Positions 34,261 through 50,100 of a DNA stretch of 64,000 bases are shown here, piece by piece (position 1 is the stretch's first letter; each line of letters begins with the position of its first letter). The notes beneath the pieces were generated by a model. That model searched no databases. It saw only the letters and a list, made by a program, of their open reading frames with translations, and was not told where the DNA came from. The stretch comes from Clytia hemisphaerica (lineage: Eukaryota; Cnidaria; Hydrozoa; Leptothecata; Clytiidae): NCBI GenBank assembly GCA_902728285.1, contig CACVBU010000274.1, positions 1,131,132 to 1,195,131 of the forward strand. Reading direction: 5' to 3'. The position numbers and the translations under genes are program-made.

Positions 34261-36440
34261 AAAATATTCAAGATTTTAAGTTCTTCTTTTATTCAATGAT
34301 TTTTTACGGCACTTTGTTGACAATCTAACTCTCGCATCAAATTCTCGCTTTCTTCAGTAAATTGAAGATGAGAAAAAACCTAAGCCTTAGGATCACAGAT
34401 TGAAACAAATATTTGAAGGAGTGGGATTTTACAGCCGCCCGTCGTGCAAGGCACTGAGAGGCCACGGGTGCCAAAAAAAAGGGCCGTTTGAAATACGGCA
34501 ACCTCATTGGTGGAAATTTGATAAACATCTGCGAAGGAACGCCGGGAAGCAATCAGTAGAAAAGACCACTTTCGTTTTTGTTGCAGATTTAGATATAAAC
34601 TTCTCTCAGGAATTACTTGTCACTGTGTTGTGTCAACTTGTCAGTATTGTATTTATAAAGGGAAAGATAAAAGAAGTAAGACTAGCCTTGTTTCTAATCC
34701 TAATATAGGAGTTTAAGCTTAGACTGCCAGCAGTCACAATAATTCACAAAAAAAATATTCAAACTACTGACATGCCTCATCTAATGATAGCCAACACTAC
34801 TAAATTTAGAACCTTGCCAGACCTCGCAAATTATCTTTTGAGGCATTACAAGGGTTTTTCTAAAAAAGCCACTTTTTGGAAAATTCCTTTCCTGGGGAAA
34901 CTAATCTATATTTTGTATATAATATATGTAGTAAACAACAGGAAGAACAGTGCTAAATTAAGAATTTTCAACCTAAAATTTTTTAAGTCTAAGATTGGAC
35001 TGTATAGGTCAGATTATAATAATACAGGATAGGTCTCTTGTACAAGAAGCCTTCACATTGACAAACCCTTTTTCAAGCTGTCTATGAAATATCCCATTGC
35101 ATTTGCAAATCACAAAAATTTCAAATCACATTCCTTTGCCATCTTGTTTGCCATCTTCACCAAGCTTCACGCCAAACTTTTTGTTCTCATCATGATAACA
35201 ACAAATTGCTGAAAAGAATCTCGTATCACGCTTCACACTTCAAACTTTTGCCTTACCTACACATCACCCACTCAACTCTTGATTAAGTCAAAATCTTTAT
35301 TTTGAAAAAAAAATAGAATCACGCTATCTTTTAAAATAACCTAACCATGCCATCACAGAAATCTCAGTAGGGACTCATGTCAGGGTTTTGAAATTTCTCA
35401 GCTAGCTTATGTAGGGAAAAGGTTTTTTCCAAACTTATCGAACTGCCCAGTTCTCCTCACTTATTCAATAAATTTAGAGGATACTTATAATATTTTTAAA
35501 AAGTTTCTTTTACAAGACAATAAATTTCTAGCATTTCTTTCAGATTTTTTTTTGAAATAATTATATTACAAAATCATAATGAGATTGACAGTGAGGCTGG
35601 AACTTCGATTTTTGAGGATTACGATTTTACCAGTTTTTTAGCAATTTTTGCCTCGCTAGCCCAAATCTCGCAACCTCTTTTTACCTTAAAGGAAGATCGA
35701 AATTAGAGTTTTTCAGCGTTCCGAAAAAAACGCATAGCAGAAATTTTTTCATCTTCACAGGATCGATTCTCAACAACAAAATACATCTTTTGGTCTTTGG
35801 GTTTGTTTCTGACGTTTTTTCTTCAAAGAATATTGATCACTTTCATTTTCCCCTTGAGCGTGCGAGAAAAAAATGACTAGCTCGTTTTCGTGCGGGCAAA
35901 TAAAGATGAGGCCGCAATCTTGCACTGAGGGTGCTACTTAGTTTCCGCCCTATTTTGCGCCCATAATAGAATGGTCCAAACACGGGGGTAGTCCAAATGA
36001 TAAACTATGTCGTTCTGTAAGTGTTTATTTTCTGAGAGATACAAATAGTATATTTGAATATTATCAACCTATTTATTAAAGTATTTTTGAGCGCAAATTT
36101 AAATATACGGTTAAATAAAAAACGAATGATAACAGTTCTGTTTATTCCTCAAACCCCCGGGAAAAGTTTTTTTGCTGACTTAGCTATTTTACAAATCTCG
36201 AAAAGAACTCCCATAGGAATTCCGATACCTAACCCGATTGGTTAATTTCGGAACGGCTTCAAGAAAGTCATAATGGCAGATAATTTTAAAAGTTTCTGAG
36301 GGAATGTGTGTAATTTATCGATGTTGATGGCTTGTTGATTCTTTAAAGAAAAAAGATAACAGGTATAGCTTTTTCTAATCCTGGAATATCGAGGTTCCAG
36401 CTACACTGATTGACAAATATCATAACAACAATTTGAAGAT
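34261..36440. other. Intergenic stretch upstream of FAM133
   Basis: A 102-codon frame at 34400-34708 and an 86-codon frame at 34772-35032 have no recognisable domain. A short block near 34340-34410 (GATTGAAACAAATA) repeats one near 31610. The last few hundred bases before 36441 probably contain the FAM133 promoter. Confidence 0.35.
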
Positions 36441-39770
<3,330 letters not shown>

Positions 39771-40890
39771 TCGACTCAAACGCAATATACTACATCCAGA
39801 ACGTCTCTTGTACTGATTTTTTCATGGCTTTATTTTCTTGTCTACTTTGAAATGAGAAGCCAATCTGAAGTGTATTGACCTTATCCATTTGTTGTCTCAA
39901 TGGAAACAAGAAGATATTAATTTTCAATAACTAAAATCAGCGCCGAAATATTTGGCACAAAAGGGGAATTCTCTCAAAGCTTTGAAACCGCAAGTGATTT
40001 TTAAGTGCCTTGAAGTTCAGTTTGGAAGTAGAGTTTCTAACTCCGAGTTTTAACATTAGACTTAAGACTTAAAACCTGAGAATATACCCTTGAAGCCACT
40101 TAACCCCTCCCAAATCGAAAAATCCAATGAAGCAAAGTGGAAGTACTGAAACTACAATTCTCGTCCGACCTTTAAATTCTGAAAAACGTTAAAATACCTA
40201 AAAATTGCCAATTTATTTCGACGCCGATTGTAGAAAAATGACATAGAACAAAGATAATCACCAAGAAGTTTGAACTTTGACAGTTTTTCATCATTTGGTC
40301 ATCTATTATGGATTTAATGCAAACTCAATTGTATTTTAAATAGAGATATATTTTAGGATAATCTAATATAAATATTTGTGTACAAGAAAACAAATAACAT
40401 AAATATGAATTTGTATATCAAATCTACTGAAGGTGCGACTTAAAAAAAGATAAAGATAATATCAAAAATGTTTTTATGGTCATATCTTAGTATTCAAAGC
40501 TCTTCCATCTCCAAATTTAAAAGAAATTCTGCATCATTTGAAGAATCTTCGATAATTTGTTGTTCAAAGTCCACTGTTGTTTAAGATAAATACTTTGCTT
40601 TGATAACTGCTACCATCATTGACTGAATTAAAACACATGGCACATATTCATAATGTCACAACCTGGTTAATTTTTTTATACTATCTAATCAAGCTGTCAC
40701 AATTTACAATTTTTTTCGCTTCAGATAAACAAAAACAAATGAATTATACTAAAAAATAAAATGTTGAAATGGATTACTAATGGAGTTTATGTCAATGGAT
40801 CTAAGAAGTTGAACAGCTTTGTCTTATTGTTGTCGTTATGGTAGGTTCCTCTTTTGAAAGAAGTCATCAATGGAACCTCTGGCACATGTT
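39771..40890. other. 3' flank of FAM133, no gene seen
   Basis: AT-rich sequence. The first few hundred bases may be the 3' UTR. No motif supports another gene. Confidence 0.4.
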
Positions 40891-40893
40891 TGT

Positions 40894-41148
40894 ACAACCC
40901 CTTTTCACAAACCCACCCAAAATATCGTCCCAGTGGAAATTGTTATCTAATTTTTGTCCCCACTGAAAATAATCAAATAAGCCAATCCTCGCTGCAAAAT
41001 ATTGTGCTAATTTTTCCTATCCTCACTGAATTTTCTGGCTCGAAAACAATGGAATTCAACCCCCAGCCATGAAAAACATCGGGTTTTGGTCCATTATTTT
41101 TCCCCTCAATGGCTCAAAAAACCCCACCGGGTCTGTAAGAAGGGGGTG
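40894..41148. mobile_element. Copy of the CACCCCCTTCTCACAG element family
   Basis: Left ACAACCCCTTTTCACAAACC and right GGGTCTGTAAGAAGGGGGTG are imperfect inverted repeats. The interior closely follows 4724-5027 (CCACTGAAAATAATCAAATA, AAACAATGGAATT, CCCCAGCCAT). Confidence 0.7.
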
Positions 41149-41619
41149 TGTTTGTGATTATCCTAAAACTTTCAGCTCTCTAATATTTTTATTCCCTGGT
41201 TAAATTTTCAAACGTAGAACTTGCTATCTGATGGACTTAAAAAAACTTTTAGTGATCCTCTAAATGTATCAAAGGTACTTTTATATTTGTTAAAAGAATA
41301 GTTAAACTTTTGTAGTTTAAATCGAAGGTTATATTTTAGATGATCAAATTTTAAGGTATAACTTTTCAAATTTTAGTGGCCAATCTATGAGATTTGGAAT
41401 TTAAAATAATTTTTTCAAAATTTGTTAAAAAAATGAAAAGGGGAATTAATTCTCTATAATTTATCAATAAAAGAAAGGCTCATAAATTGACCGTATACGA
41501 CAAGGCCATCTTAATCTTGACAATTCTTCAGGAAAAAGTGGGGAAGTCACAAAGAATAGTGCAACTCTTTGTTTTTATCTGATTGAAAAAATAAGACAAT
41601 ACTAAGTTGCTTTTTTATA

Positions 41620-42780
41620 ATAATAAAGCTTTACAGGTTTGCAGGCCACCGTGAAGACACATGGGCCTCTATAAACCGCTCGTACTTTTTACAATGATCT
41701 TTTTGAAATAGAGTTTTTTTCGCGGGCTCCCCCTGACTTTCCATTTTGTGTTGTCTTCCTTGATTTTAGCATTCATTTTTTCGGCTTCCTTACACCATTC
41801 TTTAATTAACTGTCTTTCATTTTTGGTCAAATCCTCTGTCACTCGGTAAGGAAAGCGTTTTTCTTTTGTTATTGCTTGCAACACTGTGTTCTTGTCCTCT
41901 TCGTTCGTAAATGTGACTTTAATTGGTCGGTATCTCGCTTTATCTTCTCTTTCTTTCGTAAATTTCCCGATCCGCTGCGTCTCGGTAATCTTTATATTCC
42001 TCAGATGGAGCCGATGACCAATAATTTTGTCATGGATAAATTCTTCGTCCTCGATTTTTGTTTCTTCTTCAGTTTCATCTGTCGATTCATCAATCCCATG
42101 AAAAATTAGGTTGCGTGCTGTAGATCGAATCAGCTGCTCCTCCTGTTTTTCTTTTCGAATCGCATCTCCAATGTTTTTCTCGATGTGTTTGGATGTGATT
42201 TTAGCGTAGCTCATTGGTGGTCTTTTCTCTTCTTTCTTTTCGATGATGCTTTCAATCTTCTTTTCAAGCGTGGTTATTCTGGTGTCCATAGTTTCTTTCA
42301 TTTCGTTGACCATAACATTGACGTCTTGTGCTTTCAAATGGTTTATTTCTTCGTCCTGCCTTTTCATTATATTCTCACAGGCTTTGATTTCGTTTTTGAA
42401 TCCTTCAATTTTTGATGTTTCGTTTGAATTATACCTTTCCATTACCTGTGGCGCGATTTTGGTACAGTTTTGACACTGGAAACTTCTTGATTTGTATGAC
42501 AAGCATATCTGGATCTGGTAAAGTGGCAGTTCTGTACAAAGATAATGGACTAAACGGTGGCACTTCCTGCATTGTAGGGTATCTTTTAGTGCGTTTTCAT
42601 CATTTATGATGCACTTTGACGGGCTGCAAAAGTCGTTTATTGATGGTGATTTTTGATTATTTTCTTGAATTTTTTCCGCCATCTTTGTGCATTTTTCAGA
42701 CGACAACCGTTCAGTTTTGTATTTGACGTTTTTATTAATCCTTGTCATAACTTTTCGAATTTAAACATGTAAAATGACGT
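41620..42780 (-). mobile_element. ORF1-only LINE insertion
   Basis: The single ORF (42748-41669) is followed within about 60 nt by a LINE-type 3' end, reading CTGTAAAGCTTTATTATTAT on the minus strand, with no room for an RT-bearing ORF2. The 5' boundary is approximate and no target duplication was resolved. This matches the half-LINE arrangement (ORF1 plus 3' tail, mobilised by another LINE's RT). Confidence 0.65.
41669..42748 (-). CDS. LINE ORF1 protein: PHD-like finger, coiled coil, nucleic-acid-binding C-half
   Basis: An intact 359-residue ORF. Residues about 42-94 have a C4HC3 PHD-type layout (CSPSKC, CRKCHRLVHYLC, CQNC). A long charged coiled coil follows (ENIMKRQDEEINHLK, TRITTLEKKIESIIEKK). 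The C-terminal half carries an RRM-like section (ARNLIFHGIDE, ETQRIGKF, YRPIKVTF) and a basic end (RGSPRKKLYFKKIIV). This is the ORF1p type of CR1/L2-clade LINEs, which coats element RNA. The frame has no stops over more than 1 kb, so either the copy is young or the protein is kept by selection. A host-adopted gene is an alternative. Confidence 0.8.
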   Translation of the reverse strand: MTRINKNVKYKTERLSSEKCTKMAEKIQENNQKSPSINDFCSPSKCIINDENALKDTLQCRKCHRLVHYLCTELPLYQIQICLSYKSRSFQCQNCTKIAPQVMERYNSNETSKIEGFKNEIKACENIMKRQDEEINHLKAQDVNVMVNEMKETMDTRITTLEKKIESIIEKKEEKRPPMSYAKITSKHIEKNIGDAIRKEKQEEQLIRSTARNLIFHGIDESTDETEEETKIEDEEFIHDKIIGHRLHLRNIKITETQRIGKFTKEREDKARYRPIKVTFTNEEDKNTVLQAITKEKRFPYRVTEDLTKNERQLIKEWCKEAEKMNAKIKEDNTKWKVRGSPRKKLYFKKIIVKSTSGL

Positions 42781-43256
42781 ACACACTTTTTAACAGTAAC
42801 GACGCCTTGAATGTTTTTATAGGAAGAAAGAGGTAAACTAATTTTTTCTTTTGCTTTTCATTGCCCTTTGAATGCTGTTGTTGTCCGACAAACTTTTTAG
42901 ATTTTTATGTTTTGATTTACATTTGAAATTTTCTTTTCTATGAAATGAATTTGTTTTGTTTTGAAAAAAATTCGAATATCATTAATAAATACGATCGTTA
43001 ATTACATTCGAAAATATTTAAAACAAAAGAAGAGAGAAAAACAAAGGGCGGGTAAGCATGAGCAGAAATTAAAATTACTAAATGTAGATAGGCCTTAAAT
43101 TTCAAAACAAAGGCTGAATAAAGTCTAAACCAGACTCTATCCGATCTGTCAATCAAAACAAACTTATCGAGAACAAAAACATTGCTTGCGAAAACGAAAG
43201 TGGTGACACACAGCATACAGAACACGGCTATTAATATCTAGAAGAACAACGAGAAA
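42781..43256. other. Likely promoter/5' UTR of BTB gene A
   Basis: AT-rich and without its own gene. A frame on the minus strand at 42998-43225 has no domain. The BTB gene starts at 43257. Confidence 0.35.
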
Positions 43257-45212
43257 ATGGACGCAGAGAAACTGCGAAAACGACAGTTAAAACGAGAAAG
43301 AGAGCATAAGCAGAAACATAAATCAGGGAAGAGAGAACTACCTGATGAAAAAGCAGAAAAACAAATGTACGAAATGAACGTACCAGAACGTGGTGTTGTG
43401 ATCTCGAATGTCAGCACGTTGTTCAATTTGGATGAAGAAATTTGCGATGTAACTGTTTTGACGTACGAATCACCTAAAGAAGTTCTGAAATTACCATCAA
43501 AGTATGTAAACTTCATCTCAGAGAAATTAAAGACATTGGTTGCTGAAGAGACTGGAGAAATTGATGTCACTAGTCTGGATGTCTCGATAGAGAGTATCGA
43601 GCAAGCTATCTCGTTTTATCATCCTAAAAATTCTATCAAACTGGAAGGTAACACAGTTGTTCTCTTGATAAAAGATGTCCAAAGTCTACGTGAATCAAAA
43701 TGAATATTTTAAAATCTTTGAACTGGTGAGCCTTAAGTTCATTTTTCAAACCTATTCTAATGGTTCCTACTTACATTTACTACTTTAAATTGACGAATAG
43801 ATCTTCGGCAATTTCCTCTCAGAAGGCATAAATTTGTATATAAAATGTATAATTTCCGTTTTAGACGAGAGTCCGTTTGAAGAACTTCTGACGCTCTGTG
43901 ATGAATGGAATTTGCTTGCGTTTCGAACAAGTATCGAGGAATACTTCATCGAACATCATCAATATGGTTGCAATTATTTTGATGGAGATGTCGGTCCGGA
44001 GCATATCAAGTTATTCTACATATTAGAGAAATTCAACTTTGGTAATATTATCAACATGTTTGTAGAAGACTGTTGCATCAGTGATGACGTCATAAAGAAT
44101 TATAAAGAGTGTGGCTTAGAGAAACTCAGTAAAGAACTCCAATATGAAATGTTGAAAGTGGAAATTTTAGATATGTTGGAAGTGAAGTCAAACAGAAGTG
44201 AACTCCATACTATTTTGAATTTCTTTAATTTTCTGGTTCATGAAGATCGTGTCGTAGACCAATACGCGAAAAATGGTTACAAAAAGCAAATCGAATATGG
44301 AATTTATGAAGAAATCAAACAGAGCGATTTTGAAGAGAAGAGGTTTGGTGCCGACGTGACAATCATCGTCAGCGACACAAAATTGTACGTCAATTCTCAA
44401 ATCTTGATGGATAACTCACCAGTTTTCAAGAGGCGCCTTGAGAATCTTGGAGATAAAGAGTTGGTGCTGGAATTACCTTGGAAAAACACTAAGGAGGTCG
44501 TCCTATTCTTCACCTTTCTTACAAAACCGTGCAAAATTGAACGTAAGTGACAGAACTCTTTTTTATTTCGAGATTCTGAAAATGTGTTACTTTTTTTCTT
44601 AGAATGCTATTTTAGCCATTATTTAATTAAAAAAATCATCAAAATGAAATCGAGAATTTTCACGATTTTGATTCTCGTTTTGACATTAATTTTGTGCAAT
44701 TGATGTCATTTTTAGGCGATGTTGATTTGTACGCATTAGCATCAATATGTCAAGAATATCAAGTCCAGTGGATCATCGATAAAATCGGAAACTATATTTC
44801 CACAAAAGTTAAATTTGGGGGTGAAACGTACCAATCTCTGTTAAGATTCTTAAAACTAGCTTGTATGATTAAAAAGGAAGATGTTGTTAAAAAACTGATT
44901 CAAATTTTGGATCAGCCTTTTCAATTGTTGAAAATGACTGAGGAATTCACTTGGCTGAACACATCGGCTAAAATATTGGTGGCTCGAAAATGCCTGTTTA
45001 CGTTAGCTGAGGAGTCGTTTAATGAATCTGAAGCATCTTTACCGGCAAATCGAGTGAAATTCAATTTACTGATGAACGAAGATGGGTGTGGTTTACTGAA
45101 TATACTTCAAGAGTATTCACAAATTGAGTTTGATTTCCAGAATGATAATGATGAGGAGGAAAATTTATTCAAAATTTTACCTTTTGCAAAAGGTACACTG
45201 TACAGTGGATGA
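43257..45212 (+). CDS. Tandem BTB-BACK-like protein A
   Basis: Three exons, 43257-43647, 43865-44542 and 44716-45212, join in phase 1 to 521 residues. After a basic N-terminal tail (KLRKRQLKREREHKQKHKSG), a divergent BTB fold spans exons 1-2 ([54 protein letters not shown]). A helical BACK-like segment comes next. A second, more typical BTB spans exons 2-3 ([58 protein letters not shown]) with another BACK-like helical tail. BTB-BACK proteins often act as Cullin-3 substrate adaptors; that role is inferred. No Kelch or MATH domain. The paralogue at 58999-61628 has the same three-exon structure. Confidence 0.75.
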
Positions 45213-45412
45213 AAATTAGTTGAAACTTTTCTGGGTGGTGAGCCCATAAATTTTCTTAAGATATTTTTATTTTATTTTCTGTATTTCTTGGTATTTTGGT
45301 ACAAAGTCTTAAATGTTCTTATTATGTTCTGAAATTTTTAGCTTCAATACTTTGTTCTTATTAGAATAAACATATGAGTGTTTTAACAACTAAGTGTTTG
45401 GTTACGATATTA

Positions 45413-45722
45413 TCCAGGCAAAATTCCAAGCACTTCTACCACTGGTCGTTTTTCTGATTAGAAATTGAGTTTCCACCAGCTTGGCAACCACTTACAGCAA
45501 TCAATACCAATGAGAGGCCTTTAAATTTGTCTAAAGTTTTTTCTAAAGAATTGCCTATCATAAAGCGAGGAAAATTTTGATTCTCCCACCTTCTTGCATA
45601 TTCTTGGCATTTTGCTGACATAGTAAACATTTTCAAATTTTTGAGTTTTAAAACTGAATTCAAAATATATTTTGGCCGTATAACGGTCACAAAAAAGTGC
45701 TTGTAATTTTCACTGGATACCA
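45413..45722. mobile_element. Short copy of the AAGCACTT...GGCCGT element family
   Basis: Left end ATCCAGGCAAAATTCCAAGC and right end AAGTGCTTGTAATTTTCACT match, inverted, the two ends of the larger element at 16591-17468. Confidence 0.55.
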
Positions 45723-46610
45723 TATCAAGTATCGATCAAGTCGTCGGGGCACAACTAACGTGTCTGCTGAAAATAAAGATATTTTAGAAATTCTCCCATG
45801 GCTGCTTGGTTAGCCTCAACCCCGAAAAAGTTACACCAGTTTCCCAAAATAGCGAAATAAGGCCATTTCAGGGACTGGGGAGATTCACTAAACTGACACC
45901 ACAAGTGGTTATTTGTCATAGTAAACCTGTAAACTTGCTATTGGGCTCAAATTGTTGAAGCTCGGCACAGGGTTGGTAAGTGCACCATTATTACAGTAAA
46001 TCCGTAGCCGCCTGAATTGATATGTCCTAATATTTAAAGGACCAGGATTTTTTTAAATAATTTGTTTATTTTGCTTATCAATATTTCTCATATTTTTTCT
46101 ATCTATTCGTATTAAATAGCAGCCTCTTGAATTAGAAATGACAGCTGGTTAATCTACTCAAATTATCTTCCCAACGTGTAACAAGGGCTTAAGGCCCTTA
46201 AGTAACGATCTTTTTCCCCATTAAGCAGTCAAGAACTATTGCAAATTAGGCTATGATGGCCAAACTAGGATGTTCGCCTAATTAGGTCAGAATTTATATC
46301 CTAGTTTGGATATTAATGGCTTAATTTGGATATATAAAATATTCAAACCTAAATATCTCCAGGACAAGTAAAATCCGCGTTAATCTTTCTACATGGACTT
46401 GTTACTTGCACTAAAGAAGCGTATTTTAAGCGAAAAACTTTTCGCCTTTTAGAGCGGGGTAAAAAGATGTGATAATTTTCTAAAAAAAGCTTAATTTTAT
46501 CCAACTTAGGCCAGAAGCGGCAAACATAGCCTAGCCCTAATTTGCAATAGTTGTTGACTGTTAAGAGCAATTTATAAACAAAATGTGTAAAATGCACCGT
46601 CATTTGTATA

Positions 46611-46789
46611 CACCTTTTCGACCGTAGTCGCGCGGGCATTTTTTTGTCCGCTTTATCCCACTAAAACCGTCCCAATCCTTTTTTGAGGCATTTTTCTATT
46701 GTCTATAGGTGCGAAAAAAGGACCGGGGCGGTTTTAGTGGGATAAAGCGGACAAAAAAAAATGCCCGCGCGACTACGGTCGAAAAGGCG
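46611..46789. mobile_element. 179-bp hairpin MITE with TA duplication
   Basis: Nearly the whole element is one palindrome: CACCTTTTCGACCGTAGTCG ... CGACTACGGTCGAAAAGGCG, with arms of about 75 bp around a short loop. TA flanks it at 46609-46610 and 46790-46791. A decayed relative is at 19160-19400. Confidence 0.8.
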
Positions 46790-46795
46790 TATTAC

Positions 46796-46984
46796 CGAGT
46801 TTATGTATGTGTGTTTTTCAGCGACGGAGACGGTAAGGTTCTAATTTGACTAGATCCTAACCAGCCGAGGAAGACGGTAAATCAGCACTTTTACCGTCCT
46901 CGATCTTGCGGGTCAGAAATGCGGGTTTTTCCAAATCGCGTCAGTCACTTTACCGTCCTCAAAAGTGCAAATACATAAACTCGC
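46796..46984. mobile_element. Small inverted-repeat element
   Basis: Ends CGAGTTTATGTATGTG and CAAATACATAAACTCG are imperfect 16-bp inverted repeats. The interior has repeated ACGGTAA/TTACCGTCCTC words in both orientations. It directly follows the preceding hairpin. Confidence 0.5.
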
Positions 46985-47145
46985 TATTATTAGAACAAGA
47001 ACAGGCTTTGGTCAAAAACTTTCTGGTATAATTTACTGATCTTCTTTTTTTCTCAATCTAGCTTTCATAAAAAATGATCTTAAAGAAATTAAAAATGAAA
47101 ACGAAATGATGAGAACGAGCTTGTTGACCAGTTGATGAAATTGTA

Positions 47146-50100
47146 ATGACGTCATCAACAGTTCGTTGCCGATCAGTGCTCTTGTTGCAAAAAGAATTGT
47201 TCAAAATAAACCAATCAAAAGTATGGGTAAGTAACATCCAAGACATTATGTCGATACTACAATCAAGATCAAAATATATTGAGAATTCCGGTTATTTTAA
47301 CGTTTTTCAAGATTTAAAGTTCCGGCGAGAAAGTCGATTTTGGGTTATCTCTTTAATTTAATCGAATATTTCAATTTGGGATGGGTTGGCAAACTTCCAG
47401 GCTATTTTCTGAGCCTTATTGGACTATTTTTGAGCTTTTGGATCCTCAGATCCTAAGGTCTTAAGTCCTAAGTCTAGCGTTAAAACTCAGAGTTAAAACT
47501 CTACGCTTCGAACCTACTTTAGAGCACTTGCAAATCGATTGCGGTTTCAAAACTTCCTGGGGAATTTCCTTTTTTTTCAAATATTATGACCTTGATTGTA
47601 GAACTATTTAAGTAACGGTTTGGGATAAAAGCCTCTTGATTATCCTACTCCAGAAGAAATGTTCTGGAGTTATTATAAAATACTTCATTAATTGGTAATT
47701 TAAAGTAATAGAGATGACGCGTTCTTTAGAAAAAGTAACAAAATTGTTTTATTACAGGCTAACGACCAACCAAATCAAAAAAGAGCTTGTAAAAACTCCA
47801 GATTGTCCCCTCCAGAAACGGACAACGAAATAAGTACTTAGTTTATCAAGTTTTTGAATTAGATTCCATTGAACGGATCAAATGACAGTTATCAACCATT
47901 ATCTTTAATTTAACCTTTAATTCGTTTATTTGTTTATTTAAAGAGCGATATCGTTTGCTTTACTCATCAATTTTAATTCACAAGCTTTTTGGTCAGCCTA
48001 AGCTGAGCATTCAAATAGGTAAAATTTTCCAGTTCCATCATCATAAGACGGCAAAAAAAAAATCCGATTTCCCGATCGATCTCACTTTGATTTCTAAACT
48101 TTCTTCCGATCGGGTTAACTTTTTGGGTACTTTTAGCGTGCGTTGTTTTTACAGATCATAATGTGGTGTTTCAAGATGGCGGCTCAAGCGATAAGTCAGA
48201 TGTGATAAGTCAGTGTTGTACCAAAGTATTTCCAGTGTAAATCTGTTGCAAGCTTCCATTTCTGTCATTTATTTTTTTAACTCGGCAAATCAAACACATG
48301 ATTTTCATCAAGGGGATTCTTTTTCTACATCTTTTGAAGGTTTAAAGCCGTTTGCTCAAGTTTTTGTTTATGTTGAATTTTCTGATACTTTTTATTGCTG
48401 CTTTTTATTAGTTTTTGCAATAGAAACATATTTTTCTTGTTTGCCTCTAGGTGGGATTGATGGTGTTTTAATGTTATTGGAATTTGATAAAGTTTACAAA
48501 ATTACAGCTACTGTCTAAATTTGATAAAGCCTGGATGCAATCGTGCTTTTTTGGACTTGTTGGTTTGGACGTGTTTGATAAGGCGAATCGCAAAAAATTG
48601 TTTGGTTCCCGTCATTTCTACTTTAAAAAGTGGGGGTCATTCGGTCGGTCGGTCGGTTGGTCGAAAATATTTTTCTTTTAAGAAGCAGCTACATCTTGTT
48701 GAAAGGGAATCCGTGTGGACTGATCCGAATTAAGAAATTGAGAAACCCCGGATAAACTGGTTTTCGGTTTACTCTCCATTAGCATGCGGCTCGCTACTTC
48801 GTTTTGAAAACTTGTAAACACAGAGCGTGCAGAGGTCGACAGTGGAAATCCAGCAAAGCAGCGGAAAAGCTTTCAGACTCTCCAACTCTACCTGCTGACC
48901 GTAAATCAGGGTCGGTCAGATGACGGGAACCAAATGATGACATCACATCTCCTATTATTGGACTTGCAAAAGTATGGCAAATGGTCTTTGAAATTTGATC
49001 AATTATATTAATATTAATGTATACAGTTCTTGTTGAAATTGATCTAACTATTTTTCACGCAGTTCCGGATGCAGATTGTGTTTTTCTAACCTTTTCTAAC
49101 CTTGGCGCACGTTTTGACTGAATGATGGAATGGAATGAATAGACCTTTTTTTAAAGAGGCAGCCATGTTGAATAATTATGTACTCCAGCATAAAAACAAT
49201 GATACAGCCATGCATGGCTGCCTCTTTAAAAAAAGGTCTATGGCGATAACAGTTTATACATATCTCTTATCAGACTTGCAGAAAGCGGACTGCAGAAAGT
49301 TATGAAAAATAGAATTTAATGAATTATACCGTTACACAACATGCACACTCTTGTCACAACTTGCACAGTCATAACAAACAGATCCATCTGGTCTTCATTT
49401 AACATTGTTTTAAAGTTTAAAAAACACTGCCAGTGCTTGGCACAGAAGAGAGGACTCCCAGTTGAAATTAATTGCTACTCCGCTGCCCTGTTGAATTTAT
49501 TTATTATGGTCGTGTGTTTATTCCGCCAAGGCGGTAAAGCGATCACCCAAATTCATAGACCAATCAAAAGGGAGTTTAAAGCAAAATGGGGGAAAAATGA
49601 GCTTCCCTGCATAGTTATGAATTTTAAGTTTTGCTTTCGATTATCATTTGCGACCAGCGAAGTCTTCAAGATGGTTGTGTGCATGTTGTGTAACTTGACG
49701 GTACTAAACTACAAAATTTATTTACGAAGACTGGATGTAAATTATGTTTTTCTGACCTTGTCAAATTTTGGCTTTGACTGAATAGTAGTCAGTTTTTACG
49801 TACCTCATTGGCCTTGCAGACAACTGACAAATGGTTTCTGTAATTTGACCAAGTCTACCAAAATACAGTTCCTGTTGAAATGTTATAAATATGAACTACG
49901 TTTTGCAAAGATTTTGATGCAAATTGTGTTTTTCTGGAGTTTGCGCTTTGTGACTTAAAGTTTGTACCTTGTTAGTTTAATGTGTTATTGGAGTTTTATC
50001 AAGTAAAACAAAAAGTACAGTTTCTATGTATATTTGATGGATATCTTTATTTTGGTTCTGACGTTTTGGCAATTTTCTAATTTATTTCTAGATAACACTT

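Larger units (their letters stand above)
45213..47145. other. Intergenic stretch rich in inverted-repeat elements
   Basis: Besides the elements listed at 45413, 46611 and 46796, there is a fragment of the TTAAGAACA repeat at 45290-45365 and a palindrome GGGCTTAAGGCCCTTAAG near 46187. No gene. The E2 promoter presumably lies just before 47146. Confidence 0.4.

Noticed and set aside
47147..47154. Perfect CRE (TGACGTCA) at the E2 start codon
   Set aside because: It overlaps the coding sequence itself, so it is more likely chance codon content than a control site.
47759..47830. Acceptor-like site followed by a short frame in E2 intron 1
   Set aside because: Its phases do not fit between E2 exons 1 and 2, which join directly in phase to a proper E2 N terminus.
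49341..49781. 146-codon plus-strand frame
   Set aside because: Crosses diverged repeats, has no domain and no splice or start support.
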